Shown here piece by piece: positions 40,590-53,018 of a stretch of 64,000 bases of DNA (its first letter is position 1; every line of letters begins with the position of its first letter). The stretch is from positions 9,222,333 to 9,286,332 of the forward strand of contig NC_051435.1 of the NCBI RefSeq assembly GCF_001649575.2. The letters run 5' to 3'. Position numbers and translations under genes: made by a program. Below the pieces are notes generated by a model. The model saw only the letters and a list, made by a program, of their open reading frames with translations. It did not search any database and was not told the origin of the DNA. This stretch comes from Kryptolebias marmoratus (taxonomy: Eukaryota; Chordata; Actinopteri; Cyprinodontiformes; Rivulidae).

Positions 40590-43500
40590 TCAGATGTGAA
40601 CTGCAGGTCCACTGGGAGCTGTGAGAGGCACTTGAGAGCCACAGTCGTAGTCCAGTTGAGCCATTCGAGAGCGGCTCATTCGACTGTGGGAGTACGACCG
40701 TCTTTCCGACTGTCTGTCTCTGAAACTCCGGATGTAACTCTGCAAACACACACAAAATAAAATAACTCACAGGGAACTGTTAACAATAATCAAAGTTCTT
40801 CAGTATGGATTGAACTAGCCTCGTCTGAATACTTTGTTCTGCGGTGCAAACCACTACAAATTGCTGACTAAAACGATGGGTCAGTGGAAAACAAAAAAGC
40901 CTTTAGAAGTTAAAAAAACAATTGTAACAAGAAAACTAGCTCTAATTTCTAAGACGTTGTGCAACAATAGGGAAAATGTGGCTTCCTAAATGTTTTTGAT
41001 TGTTGTTTTTTGTCCCACTGAGGTAAATTATTCACTTTAAAAACGTGAAAAATAACCTAGCTTGTAAAGGACATAAACTTTGCTTTATTCAGTGTAATAG
41101 AGTCAAAGATCTTCATTATTTCATATAACATATTACTACAGAAAGTGTAATAATAAAAAAACGAAGTATTACTTCACTAAAACCAGTGATATACATTTAA
41201 TAAAACAACATACACTCGAAGACGGTATTTAATTACAAATAGCTTGCACTGGGGCAAAACTTTTATAACTGCTTATCAGTTGAGAATAATTTATTTTATG
41301 GCACAGTTTAATTTTCTTTCATCTTCAGACTGAAACAGTTACGTCAACTTACGGGAGACAGCACATCTCCATCAAACCGCCTTTTCGGGTTGGGTTTCCG
41401 GTGGTAGCCAGGTTCTGTCTGAGAAGGAGGAGGAGGGACTTTAGGTGGTTGGGAGCTCTGGGTTTGGTGATGGGGGTGGGACACTATCGGGTGGTGGTAC
41501 TGCGGATGATGGTGGTGATGGGTGTGGGCCTTCTGCTTGAGGGCAGTCTTCTGGTTCTGTCGTTTTTTCTTCTTCTTGTTCTCCTTCTCCTTTTTCAGCC
41601 TCTCTTCTCTTTGTCGGATCCTCATGAGCTGGACCCTCCTCTGCTGTCGACTCAGAACCACTTGGGGGTAAAAAGAGCAGAACGAGAACAATGTTTGGAA
41701 GGAAGGAAAGAAGGAGAACAATGGATAATCAGGAAGGTGGGACAGCATAACAAAAAGGCAAATGAGACCACTTTAATCTAGAAACAAATGTAAGTGATTG
41801 AGCCGCACATTCAAAATGACTGACAAGAAACAAATAATAATAATTTTGGTGATTTTATTTTGGGGGGGTGGGGGGCATTTCAATTAGTTTTTGAACAGTA
41901 GACCTTTTCTCCAAAAACGTTTGACAGTAAGAGCAATTTATAAAAATGAAAATGAAGAAATGCAGTTACCGTTTTTTTCTTTCTTCTCATTTTTCTATTC
42001 AGTCAATTGGAAAATTAAAAAGAAAATCCTCCCTGCGTGTACTTGTACAGAGTTGCTCAGTCTCCTGACATATTGTGAGTGGGTGAGTGTGTTCTTGTTA
42101 TTCTAACACCCTCCCCAGCAAAGGATGTCCAAACCCCATCTTGTCTCACTGTCCATTGATTAACCACATGATAATTTGTTGGCTGTTCAAAGCTGCTTTG
42201 AGTCACTGGTTTTATATTAATACGGTCTGCAACTGAAGGGATGTTCATTTCTAATTTGTGATGTAAAAATGTCCTCACATATCAGTAATGCTGCATAGGT
42301 CACAGTCGCCTTGACTGTGTTTGTGTGGGTGGGTGTGGATGTGTTGTGAGGTCTATTATTATTTCTTTGTGCGCGTGGACATGAGGCACCATCTGCCAGG
42401 GAAACTGTTTAATAACACTCCCTCCTTTTCTTTTCCTTCGCTCACCCCACTTCAGGGCCCTCGTTTCGCATGCCTCTGTATGTGTGTGTGTGTGTGTGTG
42501 TACTCTGTAATAGCTGTATATATGAGGGCTCACATAAGCTTTATCCCCTCGGGTGAGGACACTGGGATAGTACCAACTTATTTTAAATAAACGAGAGTTC
42601 AGAATCGACCCACATGATCACAGAAGTACAATATATCTGTAAGGCCTATCATTGTTAAGGAAAAAAGAAGCAAACACAAGTCAGTGTTTGAGCTAATTCA
42701 TTGATTTGTACAAGTCAATATCCGGCATGCTGTTCAACCAAGTGACAGATGATTTACCTCTTTGCTCCACTCGGGTGCCCCTGCTTATCCATTGTGCCCC
42801 AGTTTATTACCCTCCCCATGCCCATCCCCCAGTACACCTGTTCCCTCATTACTCCATCCACCCTCAGAATTACCCCTCTATTTTATTTTATTTTATTGGT
42901 TAGAACTGTTTGTCACCCTGTAAGGGCACTTTCAGCAGCTGACTAATGTATTCATTTATTCTGTTATTTAAATGATGTAGTCTAATGTCTGCCTCATTTG
43001 AATCAGCTGCAGGAAACAGTAACGTTAATGTTTCTTCGCATTTCATTTGTTGATCATGTTTTAAACGCAAGACAAGAAGTAAATACGTGTAACCCTGATG
43101 CGTTGTTCAAGTCTCTTTTAGTATCATTATTTCATTTTCTTTTTTATCTGTTTCCTTCTAGGATTTCTTTCCAGTTCGCGGAATTACTTTCTACCCCCAA
43201 AATAGCACTAAGAGCTTTCTCTAACTCTTTGCCCATGTCTTCTGTATGGTAGCCATGGCAGCCCGCTGTTAAATCCCATTATTTGAGCTCATGTGTGACT
43301 TCTTCTATGAAACTTTGTTACTGTGTGCGCCAGCAGAGATCAATTCTAGTGTGTGTATGTGTACAAAAATGAAAAGGTTAGTGAGCAAAAGACTATGGCC
43401 CAGTATAAAGATGTCTTTCTCCACGTTTGATTGAATGTGGTGGTTGTGTACATTGTGTTTGTGTGCTGCATCTATGTACTATTTTTTGCGTGTGTGTCCA

Positions 43501-46500
43501 ATTGTGTGTGCGAGCTCGCCATCTGTGTTGTGGTTGCTTTCAGAACCGATTAAAGCTGTTTCTGTCAATAACAGATTCTGGTGAAAACACTAATACTGGT
43601 GTGTTCAGACCCTTCCTCCCACTAAGAGCAGATATACATCTACTCGCACAGTCTTCTGCTCCTTTAATGGTTTCAATTTCTAAATCAAAAAGATTGCTAT
43701 GCAAAAGTCAGGATTTATTTTACCAGCTTGTAGTGAAATCAGTACTGGAACAAGTTTCAGAGCCGAGACGCCATCGAGTTCCACACTGTTGCAAAAGCTT
43801 CATCTGGTTATAAGTTTATTTTTGACACTAATTAAAGACTAGCCTTAAACTTAATTTTAATGATGTTACACGGTATATTAAAAGCTTTCACTTAGTGAAA
43901 AAGATCCCTGGGCACTATCATAAAAAACCCCTAAGCATTAAAAACAATTTTAAAGGATTTTAAATGAATAAATAAAAATTAGCTGCAAAAATTTCAAATT
44001 ATTACTTGAAATAATTCTGTATTCTCTTGTCTTTTTTTTGGGTGTTTTTCAAATTATGCAGCATTTTAGTGACAGTTCTTCTAAAAGAAATTTAAAACAC
44101 CAGCCTCAACAATAATTTATTTTCCTTTTATTTTCAAGTGTTTCAAGCATCACAGTGTGAACTGAAGCTGGTTAAAATTTGTGTATCTGAAATGACAATA
44201 TGTTTATTATTGCTTTAAAAGTACTCCTGCACATATGACTATATGAAGCACAGTTTATGCCTTTATTGTATCTCTGTTTCAGTGAATCTATTATTATCTG
44301 CTGGCTGTGGTAAAACATGCTGTTTGGCAGCGTTCCTACTTATCTTCTTTTCCCCCCTTCAGGGATTTTATTCTTGGTGCGAACTTTACTGAGTGAACAT
44401 CATTTTTAAAGAAAAAAAATTGAATTCCCTCATCTTCATGTTTCTCAAAAGTAATTTTTTTTCAGCTTTGCTGCTCTTTCAGTGTGAATAAAATATGTTT
44501 CTAAGTAACAGCCTATTATGAGGAGAAAACCTGAACACTTAAAAAGATGAATGTTGAATGTGTGCATTTTTTCTCTTGAGGCAGGAATGTTAAAGATTTG
44601 ATAAAACATTCTTCTCTCCTGAAATGTACATTACTGTTCTCATTTTATGGGTTATATCATAAGGTGTTCTTATCATAAAATGCAACACAAATGTTGTAAT
44701 TTCCAAACATTTTGGGGAAAAAAAAGCAAGCAGTATTTACACTCCCAGGCTTTAGAAGTTTTTCGAATATTAACTTTTGTTACTATCACTTTTAACAAAA
44801 ATATATTCATTTAGAACGATCCAAAAACATTTCTGGTTATGTTTAGTCAACTCTATACTTAATACTAAAAATAAAAATTAGCTTTAATTTGTTTTCAATT
44901 TAAATTTTCTTCCAAGGGCACATTCCCAGAATCCAGACATTGAAATAGCTACTGAATGTTTATCACAACAATCAACTTTCTTCATTAAAGAGACTAAAAA
45001 TGTTATAAACTATTGCCAGACAAAAATCATTTTGTGTGTATAATAAAAAACAAGGATAAATAAGCTCACAACTCACATGACTCCATCAGCAGTATTTAAT
45101 GGGTAATTCTGTGACCTGTGCATTACAAAAACCTAATGATAAGGATTAAAAAAAATAAAATAAAATATCCTCAAACACACATCAGCAGTTATATCAAAAT
45201 TACTACTGTCTTTTTTTCTTTCTTTTGCATTTTAAATGCAAAAGAAAATAAATCCTCTCCTGAAAATGTAGGAAGAGTCTTGTTGACTTGCTTCAGTGTA
45301 TTTGAGGAAAAAAGCCAGAAAACAAAACCTAATTAGTCCTTTTTTCACTTGTTGAGGATCAGGTCAAGGATTTCAGATCAAATTTAATGGGAATAGAACA
45401 TGTTTTATTATGATAACAGGGAACAAGTCAGTAGTTTGTAATCTTTTAAGTACTGTAATTTTTTATAAGTCTGCTGAAATTAATTTGTGCCACAAAAGCT
45501 AAAATCCCATATCTCATAGGCCTATTATGAAATAAAGTCTGAAATGTTATTTTGTTTATTGACCTGCCCTTGGGTAAGTAGGTGAGCTAATGGAATTGTA
45601 ACTACACTTGCACATAATGATTATAACCCATTATGCTTTGGGAAGGCAAGTATACACTCTAGGCTTCCTGTTTTAGACACTAAGGCAAAATTGATCTTTT
45701 TATTACTATCTAAGCTGCAAGCACTCACCCTCTGTGTGAGAAAATCCCTCTGCGGTAACTTTCCATTGGATCAGCACTCCAAGGAGCGTTAGGACGGGCC
45801 AGACCCCCAAGATGACCCATGTAAACCAGCACACTGGCTTCTTTGGTGCCACCTGCAATATATGTGGACACATTTTTCTTAAGTTTTATTGTGTAAAATA
45901 TAGTGAAGTTACAGGATTCAATCAGCGAACTGTTTTCAGTATTTTTCTGAGCTTAAGGAGTATATTTGACAGTAAAGATGATAGCCTTCCTCAGTTCATC
46001 CCAGCTTTTTTCCCCCCCAAGTCTTTACTTGAAATGTATTATTTTAACCAGTAAACACAAACAGCCCTCAGTGATAAAATTAAAAGTATTCATCTTAAAT
46101 CTATCAAGTAAAAAATAGACTATGTGAATTTTTCTCAAGTATATAAACAAATCTTTTAATTTAAGCTAATGTGTCTAAAATTATTGGTGTTGAATAAATA
46201 TCAGTGATTTTATCTGTAAGTCTACAAACTTGTCAATATGTTTTTGGCTCTCAATTAAACATGAACTGAAACCTGCTTCAAGGTGACTGGTAACGCTCTC
46301 CTCCGCAAAAACAAACTTAGAAACTCAAACAGAAACTTATGCGGCTGTCCTCACCTTGAGTCTGTCGTAGATGTAGTACACCAAGGAAGACAGCTCAATA
46401 AAATAGTCCACAGTGACAGTGATGATAGCAGAGCCAAATGTTGCCGTGGAGAAGGTGACGAAGCAGCGCTGCCACTGAAGAGTGAGGACAGCAAACAGGG

Positions 46501-49500
46501 TGCCAGAGCCCAGAAGAATACCCAGAGGAACCCACACGGTTCTGGGGTGATAGAACTCCTCCATGACCTGAAAGAGAGGCAACCTTCAGGGTTAATTTGG
46601 TTTTTTCCTGTTTTCCATAGTTGGTAATTTTATGTGGAATCGTTGTTCAATATAAGGTAAATCTGCAATAACTTGAAACAGTGAAGTGACAGAAGCTTGG
46701 GAGTTGTTGGTTTTGCAACCAACAACCAATCAAATAAAGTATTTTTAAGTTCAAAAAGCAACTTTTCAGTGTTAGAAATGTAAATTTTTGACTCTACCTG
46801 ATATTTCTGCCTCCATAACAGCAGTTTTGTGGTAAAATCTGTCAGGGTCTGATGGGTTTTGGGTATTTGTATTACTTTTCCATAAGCTATGATTTTTTGG
46901 ATACACTGCATTTGTTTTTCTCTGTTTCAGTTTATTTTGAGATCAATTTGTCTTTTGCACCTCATTTAGTTTCTCTCCTGACTCCCTTGAGTTCAAATCC
47001 ATGTTGGCTTTCTAATTGCCCTGCACCTATAGTTTATTGGTCGATTACTCCTGTCAGTTTATTGGCTCCTCACGTCTTAATTCTTTGCCAGTTTATTATT
47101 ATAACCTTTTTTTCTACATCGAGACTTACTCAAAATGCTTTTGGTTTCTTATTCTGCTGTTTTGGTTTATGAACAACCAGTACCAACAGGACATTTTGTT
47201 TGCTTGAGAGTGTACAAAATGAAGCTTTGTTTGCTTTTTATTCTCCTGCTGCTGGTAAGCTTCCATTTATATCCTCACCTTCAACAATTACACCAAGAGA
47301 GGCTGAGCACTATATATCCCTGGTCCTAACAGAGATATTAAAAATAACATTATGAGGAAGTACATAGTTGCATTAGTATCAATGTTCTGATTAATGTTTT
47401 ATTTCTATCCAAAGGTATTTTAACATGGTTGTTATGGGATGTCAAAGCTTGAGTGCATGATCATTAGTCAATACTGCCGCATCAGATAGAAATATAAAGA
47501 TAGAAGTAATCTAAGGAAACAGATACATTACCACCAGTGATGCCACTCCGACCAGCAGGCCTAGCAGCAGGCCGACCATAAACAGCCCAACACTGCGGAC
47601 CAACATGGTCACGAGGCCACACAGGGTCCCGATCCCGAGGCCAATGCCCACGGACGCCTCTACACTCAGCTGAGTGTCCATCACCCTCTCCTTGTAGCAC
47701 AGCATGAAGATGACTACAGAGCCAAACATTAGGCCTGTGAGAAACAACACGGCCTTGAAGCATCGATAGCCTGGAGGGGAGAAACAGAACACCGTGAAGA
47801 CAACATCTGTGTAGCAATTTGATACTGCTGCAGTTTGTGTACAAACACGACTGAGTTTACACCAAATAACATCTCAATCATAATGAAATCAAGCACAAAA
47901 ACACTTCCTCTGAAACAAGGGAAAAGCATTACACTAAAAGCTTGCTGGGAACATTAGCAGCCTCCAAAAAGAAATGGCAGTCAGTCACCCACACACACGA
48001 CCGGTCATTTTATTTATTATTTCTTTCCTGAATACACTCAGTTTGGACATTTTGAATGAAACATTAGGTGATGTTTCAAACAAAGTCACGCATAATTCAT
48101 CAGAAGCATTATCTCCTAGGACAATCATATAGTGTCCCCACTAATGCACAAAAACACACCTAATGGCTTCATTATTATCATCACGTTAATAAATCATTGC
48201 ATCCATCTCTGGTCTGGTCGATAAATACACTTCAGAAAGATTTTGGTTTCAAACTCCTGTTTTTTCCCTCCTAACTCAATTTTGAAAGCCTCAGCATTTG
48301 TCTGCACTAGAACAAAAAGTCAATAATGTAAAACACTAAAAACTAATCTGTAAAAAGGGAGGCTGAATAAGTGACTGCATCACTGTAACAGCTTAGGAAG
48401 AGTAGGGTTATTCAGTGACCCCTAAAATCCTCCATTTAAAACCCTTTTTAAAATAAAAAACATTCATTCTGTTGTTTGATGCTTTATTTTTTCATTTTTA
48501 CCTGTATTTTCTGTTTCCTCCATTCTGTTTGATGATTAATAGTAGACTGCTTTGTGAGTATTTAAAACAATTATTGAAAGCATTTTTGTTTTTAACGGAA
48601 AGGATTGCATATAACAAAAATTCTGTATTATTAAAAGCAAGAAATATCCCTAAAAACCCTCAGTAGGAAAAAAAATGGAAGTTTGCTTTCCCCATGTAGC
48701 GATCATGGGACCCAATAAACTGACTTTAAATTATTCTAAAACAGTTTTAAAATATGATAATAATTGCACAATGAAAGGTCATCCACATTCATTAGTCAAG
48801 AGGCAAGATGAAAAGAACAGCTGCTCTCTTCTAATTTCCATTTGCCCATCATATGCTCCCTTCTTCCTTTTTTATTTATTTTGATCTATTTCATTTGATT
48901 TAAAACACAAAAAACACTCGAAAACATTAGTATCTGAGCTTATCAGCAGTTCAGATCTCCTTGGCCTTTGCCTTTCTGTTTATTAATGTTTGCCTCATCT
49001 TTTTTTTTCTCAGCATCATCGTCTTCCTCTCTGACTGGTCCCGGTCTCGAGGGTACCAGACCTCAGATTGTTATCTTTGTTTAATCAGGCATCACACAGC
49101 TGAGCAGCACAATGCTCCCCCTCTTATCTGAGCCAACGTCTGCGCTCCTCCCTCGTGACCAAAACTTAATAAATTGGCATGCTTCTTGTACATTTCTTTT
49201 CTTCCTCTCGGTTCAGTTTTTATGTGCTTTCCTGGATATCTTTCAGTCGGGATGTTTGTCGAAGACCACTGTGCTCTTTGCAGCTGTTTGCTCTTATGTG
49301 ATGGTATGCCTGAATGCAAACAAGTCTGACGTGGCAGATTTCAGCATTTCCATAAAATCTACCACCATTCTAAGCATTTGTTTGGCTACCAGCTGCTAAA
49401 ATAAATCTCCAACATTATTCTTTAATCAATCCTTAAATTAATTTTTATCGTCCACCGCAGAAAGGCAAAGGCAGACGATAATGGCTATAACTGCGATTAT

Positions 49501-52500
49501 TAACTTAAACTTTTGTGTGGTAGTAACCAAGACTAATCCCCAAAATATAATATGAGCCCTGAAAAATTAGACAAGACCTTTGTTTAAATGTTGACATAAA
49601 AAATTTAGAGTTAACTTTGTCTTTTTGTTGACAATTTGCATCATATACCACTGAATGGGCTTTAATTCAACTTTTAGGATATAATCAACAGATGAACAGC
49701 TACAGCTGATTAACTTTTGGACTCAACCCAATTCAAGATGGACTCCGCAGACCTTTAATTTGATTTATTTTGCTTCTTCTTTATTGCCAATAAAATCTGG
49801 TCCTTTTTCTATCCTTTAGTCTTTTTCACTCTGTTCTTTATCCCTCTAATTGTTCCACTGCTTCCTTCATCTGTGTTTATATTCCATCTCCATCTTTTGT
49901 TCCTTGTTGCTTTCTTTATTCTTCCTCCATCCCATCTGTTCATCCGGGCTTAATCACGTAGCTGGCCTTCCTTCCATTTTAACTCTGCCTCATCTATTGC
50001 AACATCCCTTCTCATTTATTCTGCAACTTTGTGTTTCTGCATGGATGGAAAACTAACTTTTTTCAAAACACGATCAAAACACGAGTTTTATTTTTTTTTA
50101 ATGAAAATACATTTATCAGCGGGAGTAATTCATTGTCAAACTGATCACCCACAGTAATGTGTTAATGTTCAAACATGACTGAGGGTTTCTGAGAAATATT
50201 AACAATATGCAGTCTCATTTGCACAGCAGTAATTATGGCACTTAGTGTCTGTTTCTAGGAAATGCTGTCAAACAACAAGAGAGACAGACAGACTCCACGG
50301 GGCTGATGTGCTTCTGTTTCTGGAATCAGATTATGTCAGTCTGCTTCTGAGGTCATGTTATATGATGATGTTGATTAATTTATTCATTTATATGTCTATT
50401 TGTAACTCATTTTTGATTATTATAATTGTTCAATCAAAAAGACTCTTTAAACAGTTGTCCCTATTTTACAGTAGATAAAACAGTACGAGAATATTTTCCG
50501 ATTGAAGTGCAAGTGTTAGTGCATGTTGTCATCTTTAAAACAAATAAAGATTTAACTCAACCTGTTTCTAATTCAGAGCCAGACGAGGATGTTTTGCCTG
50601 AACTTATTGAATGTTTATGCTGTCTGCACGCTTCAGTGAATCTGTCTCTATTTGCATGCAATAAGTATGCTCAAATATGCAACACATCACTCATCAGTAT
50701 TCATACAAGAACATTATACAGTGGTTGTCTTCTTAAAACTATATATTTTCATTATTTGGGTGGACTGGAAAAATGTTCATAATATAACCCAAGCAAATTC
50801 CTGGCTCTTTTTTTTATCTACGAGTTATCACTGCTTTAAAACTAAAAAAACACATTTCTTTTGCATTCTTTCTTTAAGATTATATTTTAATATATTCCAG
50901 ATACAGTAAAGGCAAACTATGTTGAAGAAAACGTTTAATTTTCCCAGTGATTATCTTGCAGGCATTAAAGTATGCTTCCTAACCATGAACAGTGGCAGTC
51001 AACTTGCCTCGTGTCTAAAGCCAGTAAGTATGCTGCACCAAAGTGCAGTCAGCATTTGCATGGGAGTTTCCAAAGTGGCTGGAAACCGTTGTGGGTGTTC
51101 TCAGTTTCCTTGCACAAGTTGTAGTGTTGTGCATGTGTTGCCTGTATTTTGAGCACTTTCAAAGAAATTGCAAGATGAATGTTATCTTTAAATAGTCACT
51201 AATTTAACATGGGCATCTGGAGCCTGTCTCAAATCCTCAATATAGTTGCTGTAATTCTAGAGTGCTAGAGCTGTATTTTTTCATGAATTGACACATATTT
51301 ATTAACTTCTTTTTGCTACTGTCAGTAAATGTATGAATTTGTGACTTGACACTGTGAGCATTTGCTAAATTAAATATCCATGCAAGTGTTTGTGAACAAA
51401 ACAAAACAAAGAAACCCTCTGGTGATTGCTCAGTGGTGGCACAGAGCTTCTCTTCAGCTTGACAGGAAGAATCCTCCTTCAGCTCTCCTTATCACACCTG
51501 CATCACTGTCTGACAGGTGTACTGCCCAAGTTAAACTCCCTACATGCCGCCATCCCTGAAGCGGGTCACAGCGGCACGAGTTGAGTATTTGACATTACTC
51601 AGTGTTGGCCTCCCTGCCTCACTCGATATGTTGAAAAAATAATGAGTAGTGGCATTTTATCACGCCCAGTTGAGTAATAATAGGTCTGTGATGCCCTTAG
51701 ATGTCTGGGGGAGCATTTGCACCACACTAATGATGAACCTACATTTTAGTTGTTTTCTACAACTCCTACAGTCTGTGTGTAAATGTGCATGAGGCACAGA
51801 CTCTCAGTACAGGTGTTCTGAAGTGAGTGGGTAAGATGTGAGCAGCAAAATAATGTCCAAGGCCTAGAATACAGTTTTGCAAGCCATGCACACACAAATA
51901 TATTTAAAATTTGTCCATGCAAAATGCATCTGCATGGCTTGCTGGTCACAAATACTTAGAAGTCAGTGACACATCAGCTATAAATTAACCTATTTCTCAC
52001 AGTTTCCTTGCAATGTTTAACTGTCAGCTAGTCTCCAACAGTTGCAGCCAAGTGAAATACTGGCTTAATAGGTTTGAAAAGTACCCAGCAGAGTGAATTA
52101 TTGAACAAACCTTCTTGTTAACATTTAGGGCTTTTATTGTGTTACTTGTCTGCATTACCTTGGTAAACATTTAGTTAGTTTGGCACAAATCAAACAAAGA
52201 AGGAGCAACACATATTTTACCAATCATTGGGAGATGAACAGATTGAAATAGAGGATAATAAGAACCGTTTTTTGGTTTTCTTCAACACTTAAAGATGTAG
52301 AGCTACTCTAGCATACTGCAAGTGAGATTAATATAAATAATTCAAATACTTTGCTTGACGATGGAAACTGTTGTATGATTTTTTAGAATAAATGTGTGGT
52401 TTTGATGTGCATGTTATGCTGTCACACTTTACATTTCCTACAGCTGCTGCTAAACCTCATGTAGCCTCAGAAAAACAGAAGGTCAGTAGTTAGACATGTC

Positions 52501-52936
52501 ACAATAATTGGTGCTTTGTTTGAATTTTCTTTCATCATGTATTGATTCCAACATTCAGGAGTGACTTAACATTCAAACTCATTACTGAACACTTAACTGC
52601 TACTTATGGTGCAATAAAACCCAGTTTCCACTCAGAAAGATGACTAGATTTAAGGAAAGAACTTGCACCTTGATGTCTGAATGGACTCAGTCATACCTTT
52701 CACAGTTTCCATGTTTCCTGCTTTGTTGCTTGCAAGGGATAGATTTACACAAGATAGATTAAAGTTTCTTTTCTATACTGATGAGCTCATTTCTTACCGA
52801 AGAAGCAGTAGATGATCCCAAAGAGGCAACACATGGAACAGACCACAGAGGGAACAATTTCATATCGCCTCTTAATCTCCTGGTCACACTTTAGCTCCAT
52901 CTCAGCCAAACCCAACAGCTGGCTGGTGGAAGTCAT
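40590..52936 (-). CDS. tmem198: tmem198: multi-pass transmembrane protein 198, six coding exons, 390 aa
   Basis: Mammalian TMEM198 is a multi-pass (predicted seven-TM) protein reported to bind LRP6 and promote Wnt signalling. Coding exons, minus strand: 52798-52936, 47532-47770, 46355-46567, 45729-45852, 41353-41660, 40590-40739. All phases close, giving 390 aa (human 360). Visible features: [25 protein letters not shown] (positions 23-47, first TM); [19 protein letters not shown] (second TM); a glycine-rich SVGIGLGIG helix and [14 protein letters not shown]; TMs in exon 3 with LTLQWQR; then [19 protein letters not shown] and [13 protein letters not shown]. The cytosolic tail has [14 protein letters not shown], a lysine run (261-273), a histidine-rich stretch (284-303), [11 protein letters not shown] and [10 protein letters not shown], then [12 protein letters not shown]. 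The ATG at 52936 is the first in frame in its exon and has A at -3. That exon stays open back to its acceptor (53032), so an N-terminal extension from an unseen exon is possible but less likely. Confidence 0.95.
42481..42500 (+). repeat. (TG)10 microsatellite
   Basis: Ten uninterrupted TG units within a tmem198 intron. Confidence 0.95.
45219..45247. repeat. Perfect 14-bp palindrome with one-base centre
   Basis: TTTCTTTTGCATTT, T, then AAATGCAAAAGAAA. It contains octamer-like ATGCAAA halves (POU-type motif) in both directions. It lies in a tmem198 intron. With AT-rich arms it may be chance. Confidence 0.6.
46713..46736. repeat. 10-bp inverted repeat with TTGC loop
   Basis: GTTGTTGGTT and its exact reverse complement AACCAACAAC. 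It lies 146 bases 5' of the third tmem198 coding exon (minus strand). Confidence 0.6.
46840..47331 (+). mobile_element. Possible diverged LTR-like element in a tmem198 intron
   Basis: The block begins TGTCAGGGTC...GGGTTTTGGGTATTTG and ends GGTCCTAACA, the same end motifs as the solo LTR at 28511-29015 but in the opposite orientation. Its T-rich text resembles the same fish family. No convincing target duplication is visible (flanks AAATC and GAGAT), so it may be an older insertion. Confidence 0.35.
47771..52797 (-). other. First coding intron of tmem198
   Basis: A 5.0-kb AT-rich intron. It contains pyrimidine-rich stretches (49750-50030), but no gene, tRNA or microRNA hairpin was recognised. 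Confidence 0.5.
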
Positions 52937-53000
52937 GATGACTGTAGTGGAGGGGGCAAGGAGGGGTACAGGGTGGATGGGGTGTGTAGGAATTCCTGGA

Positions 53001-53018
53001 TCAGTGGGCGTCACCCAT
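53001..53018 (-). promoter_or_regulatory. Five-codon upstream reading frame in the tmem198 leader
   Basis: ATGGGTGACGCCCACTGA lies 65 bases before the main ATG in the same exon. Its ATG is in CCATGG context (C at -3, G at +4). It is out of frame with the main start and could reduce or gate translation. This assumes the leader is spliced at the acceptor next to 53032. Confidence 0.5.

Larger units (their letters stand above)
41661..45728 (-). other. tmem198 intron between the last two long exons
   Basis: This 4.1-kb intron holds a (TG)n tract at 42481-42500 and a 29-bp palindrome at 45219-45247. No microRNA-like hairpin or nested gene was recognised. Short open frames around 43427-43813 look like chance. 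Confidence 0.5.

Noticed and set aside
41401..41781. Plus-strand 126-codon open frame
   Set aside because: It is the antisense shadow of the tmem198 exon at 41353-41660.
43427..43813. 128-codon plus-strand open frame in a tmem198 intron
   Set aside because: Cysteine/valine-rich translation of TG-rich DNA, no domain, no splice partners, not conserved-looking.
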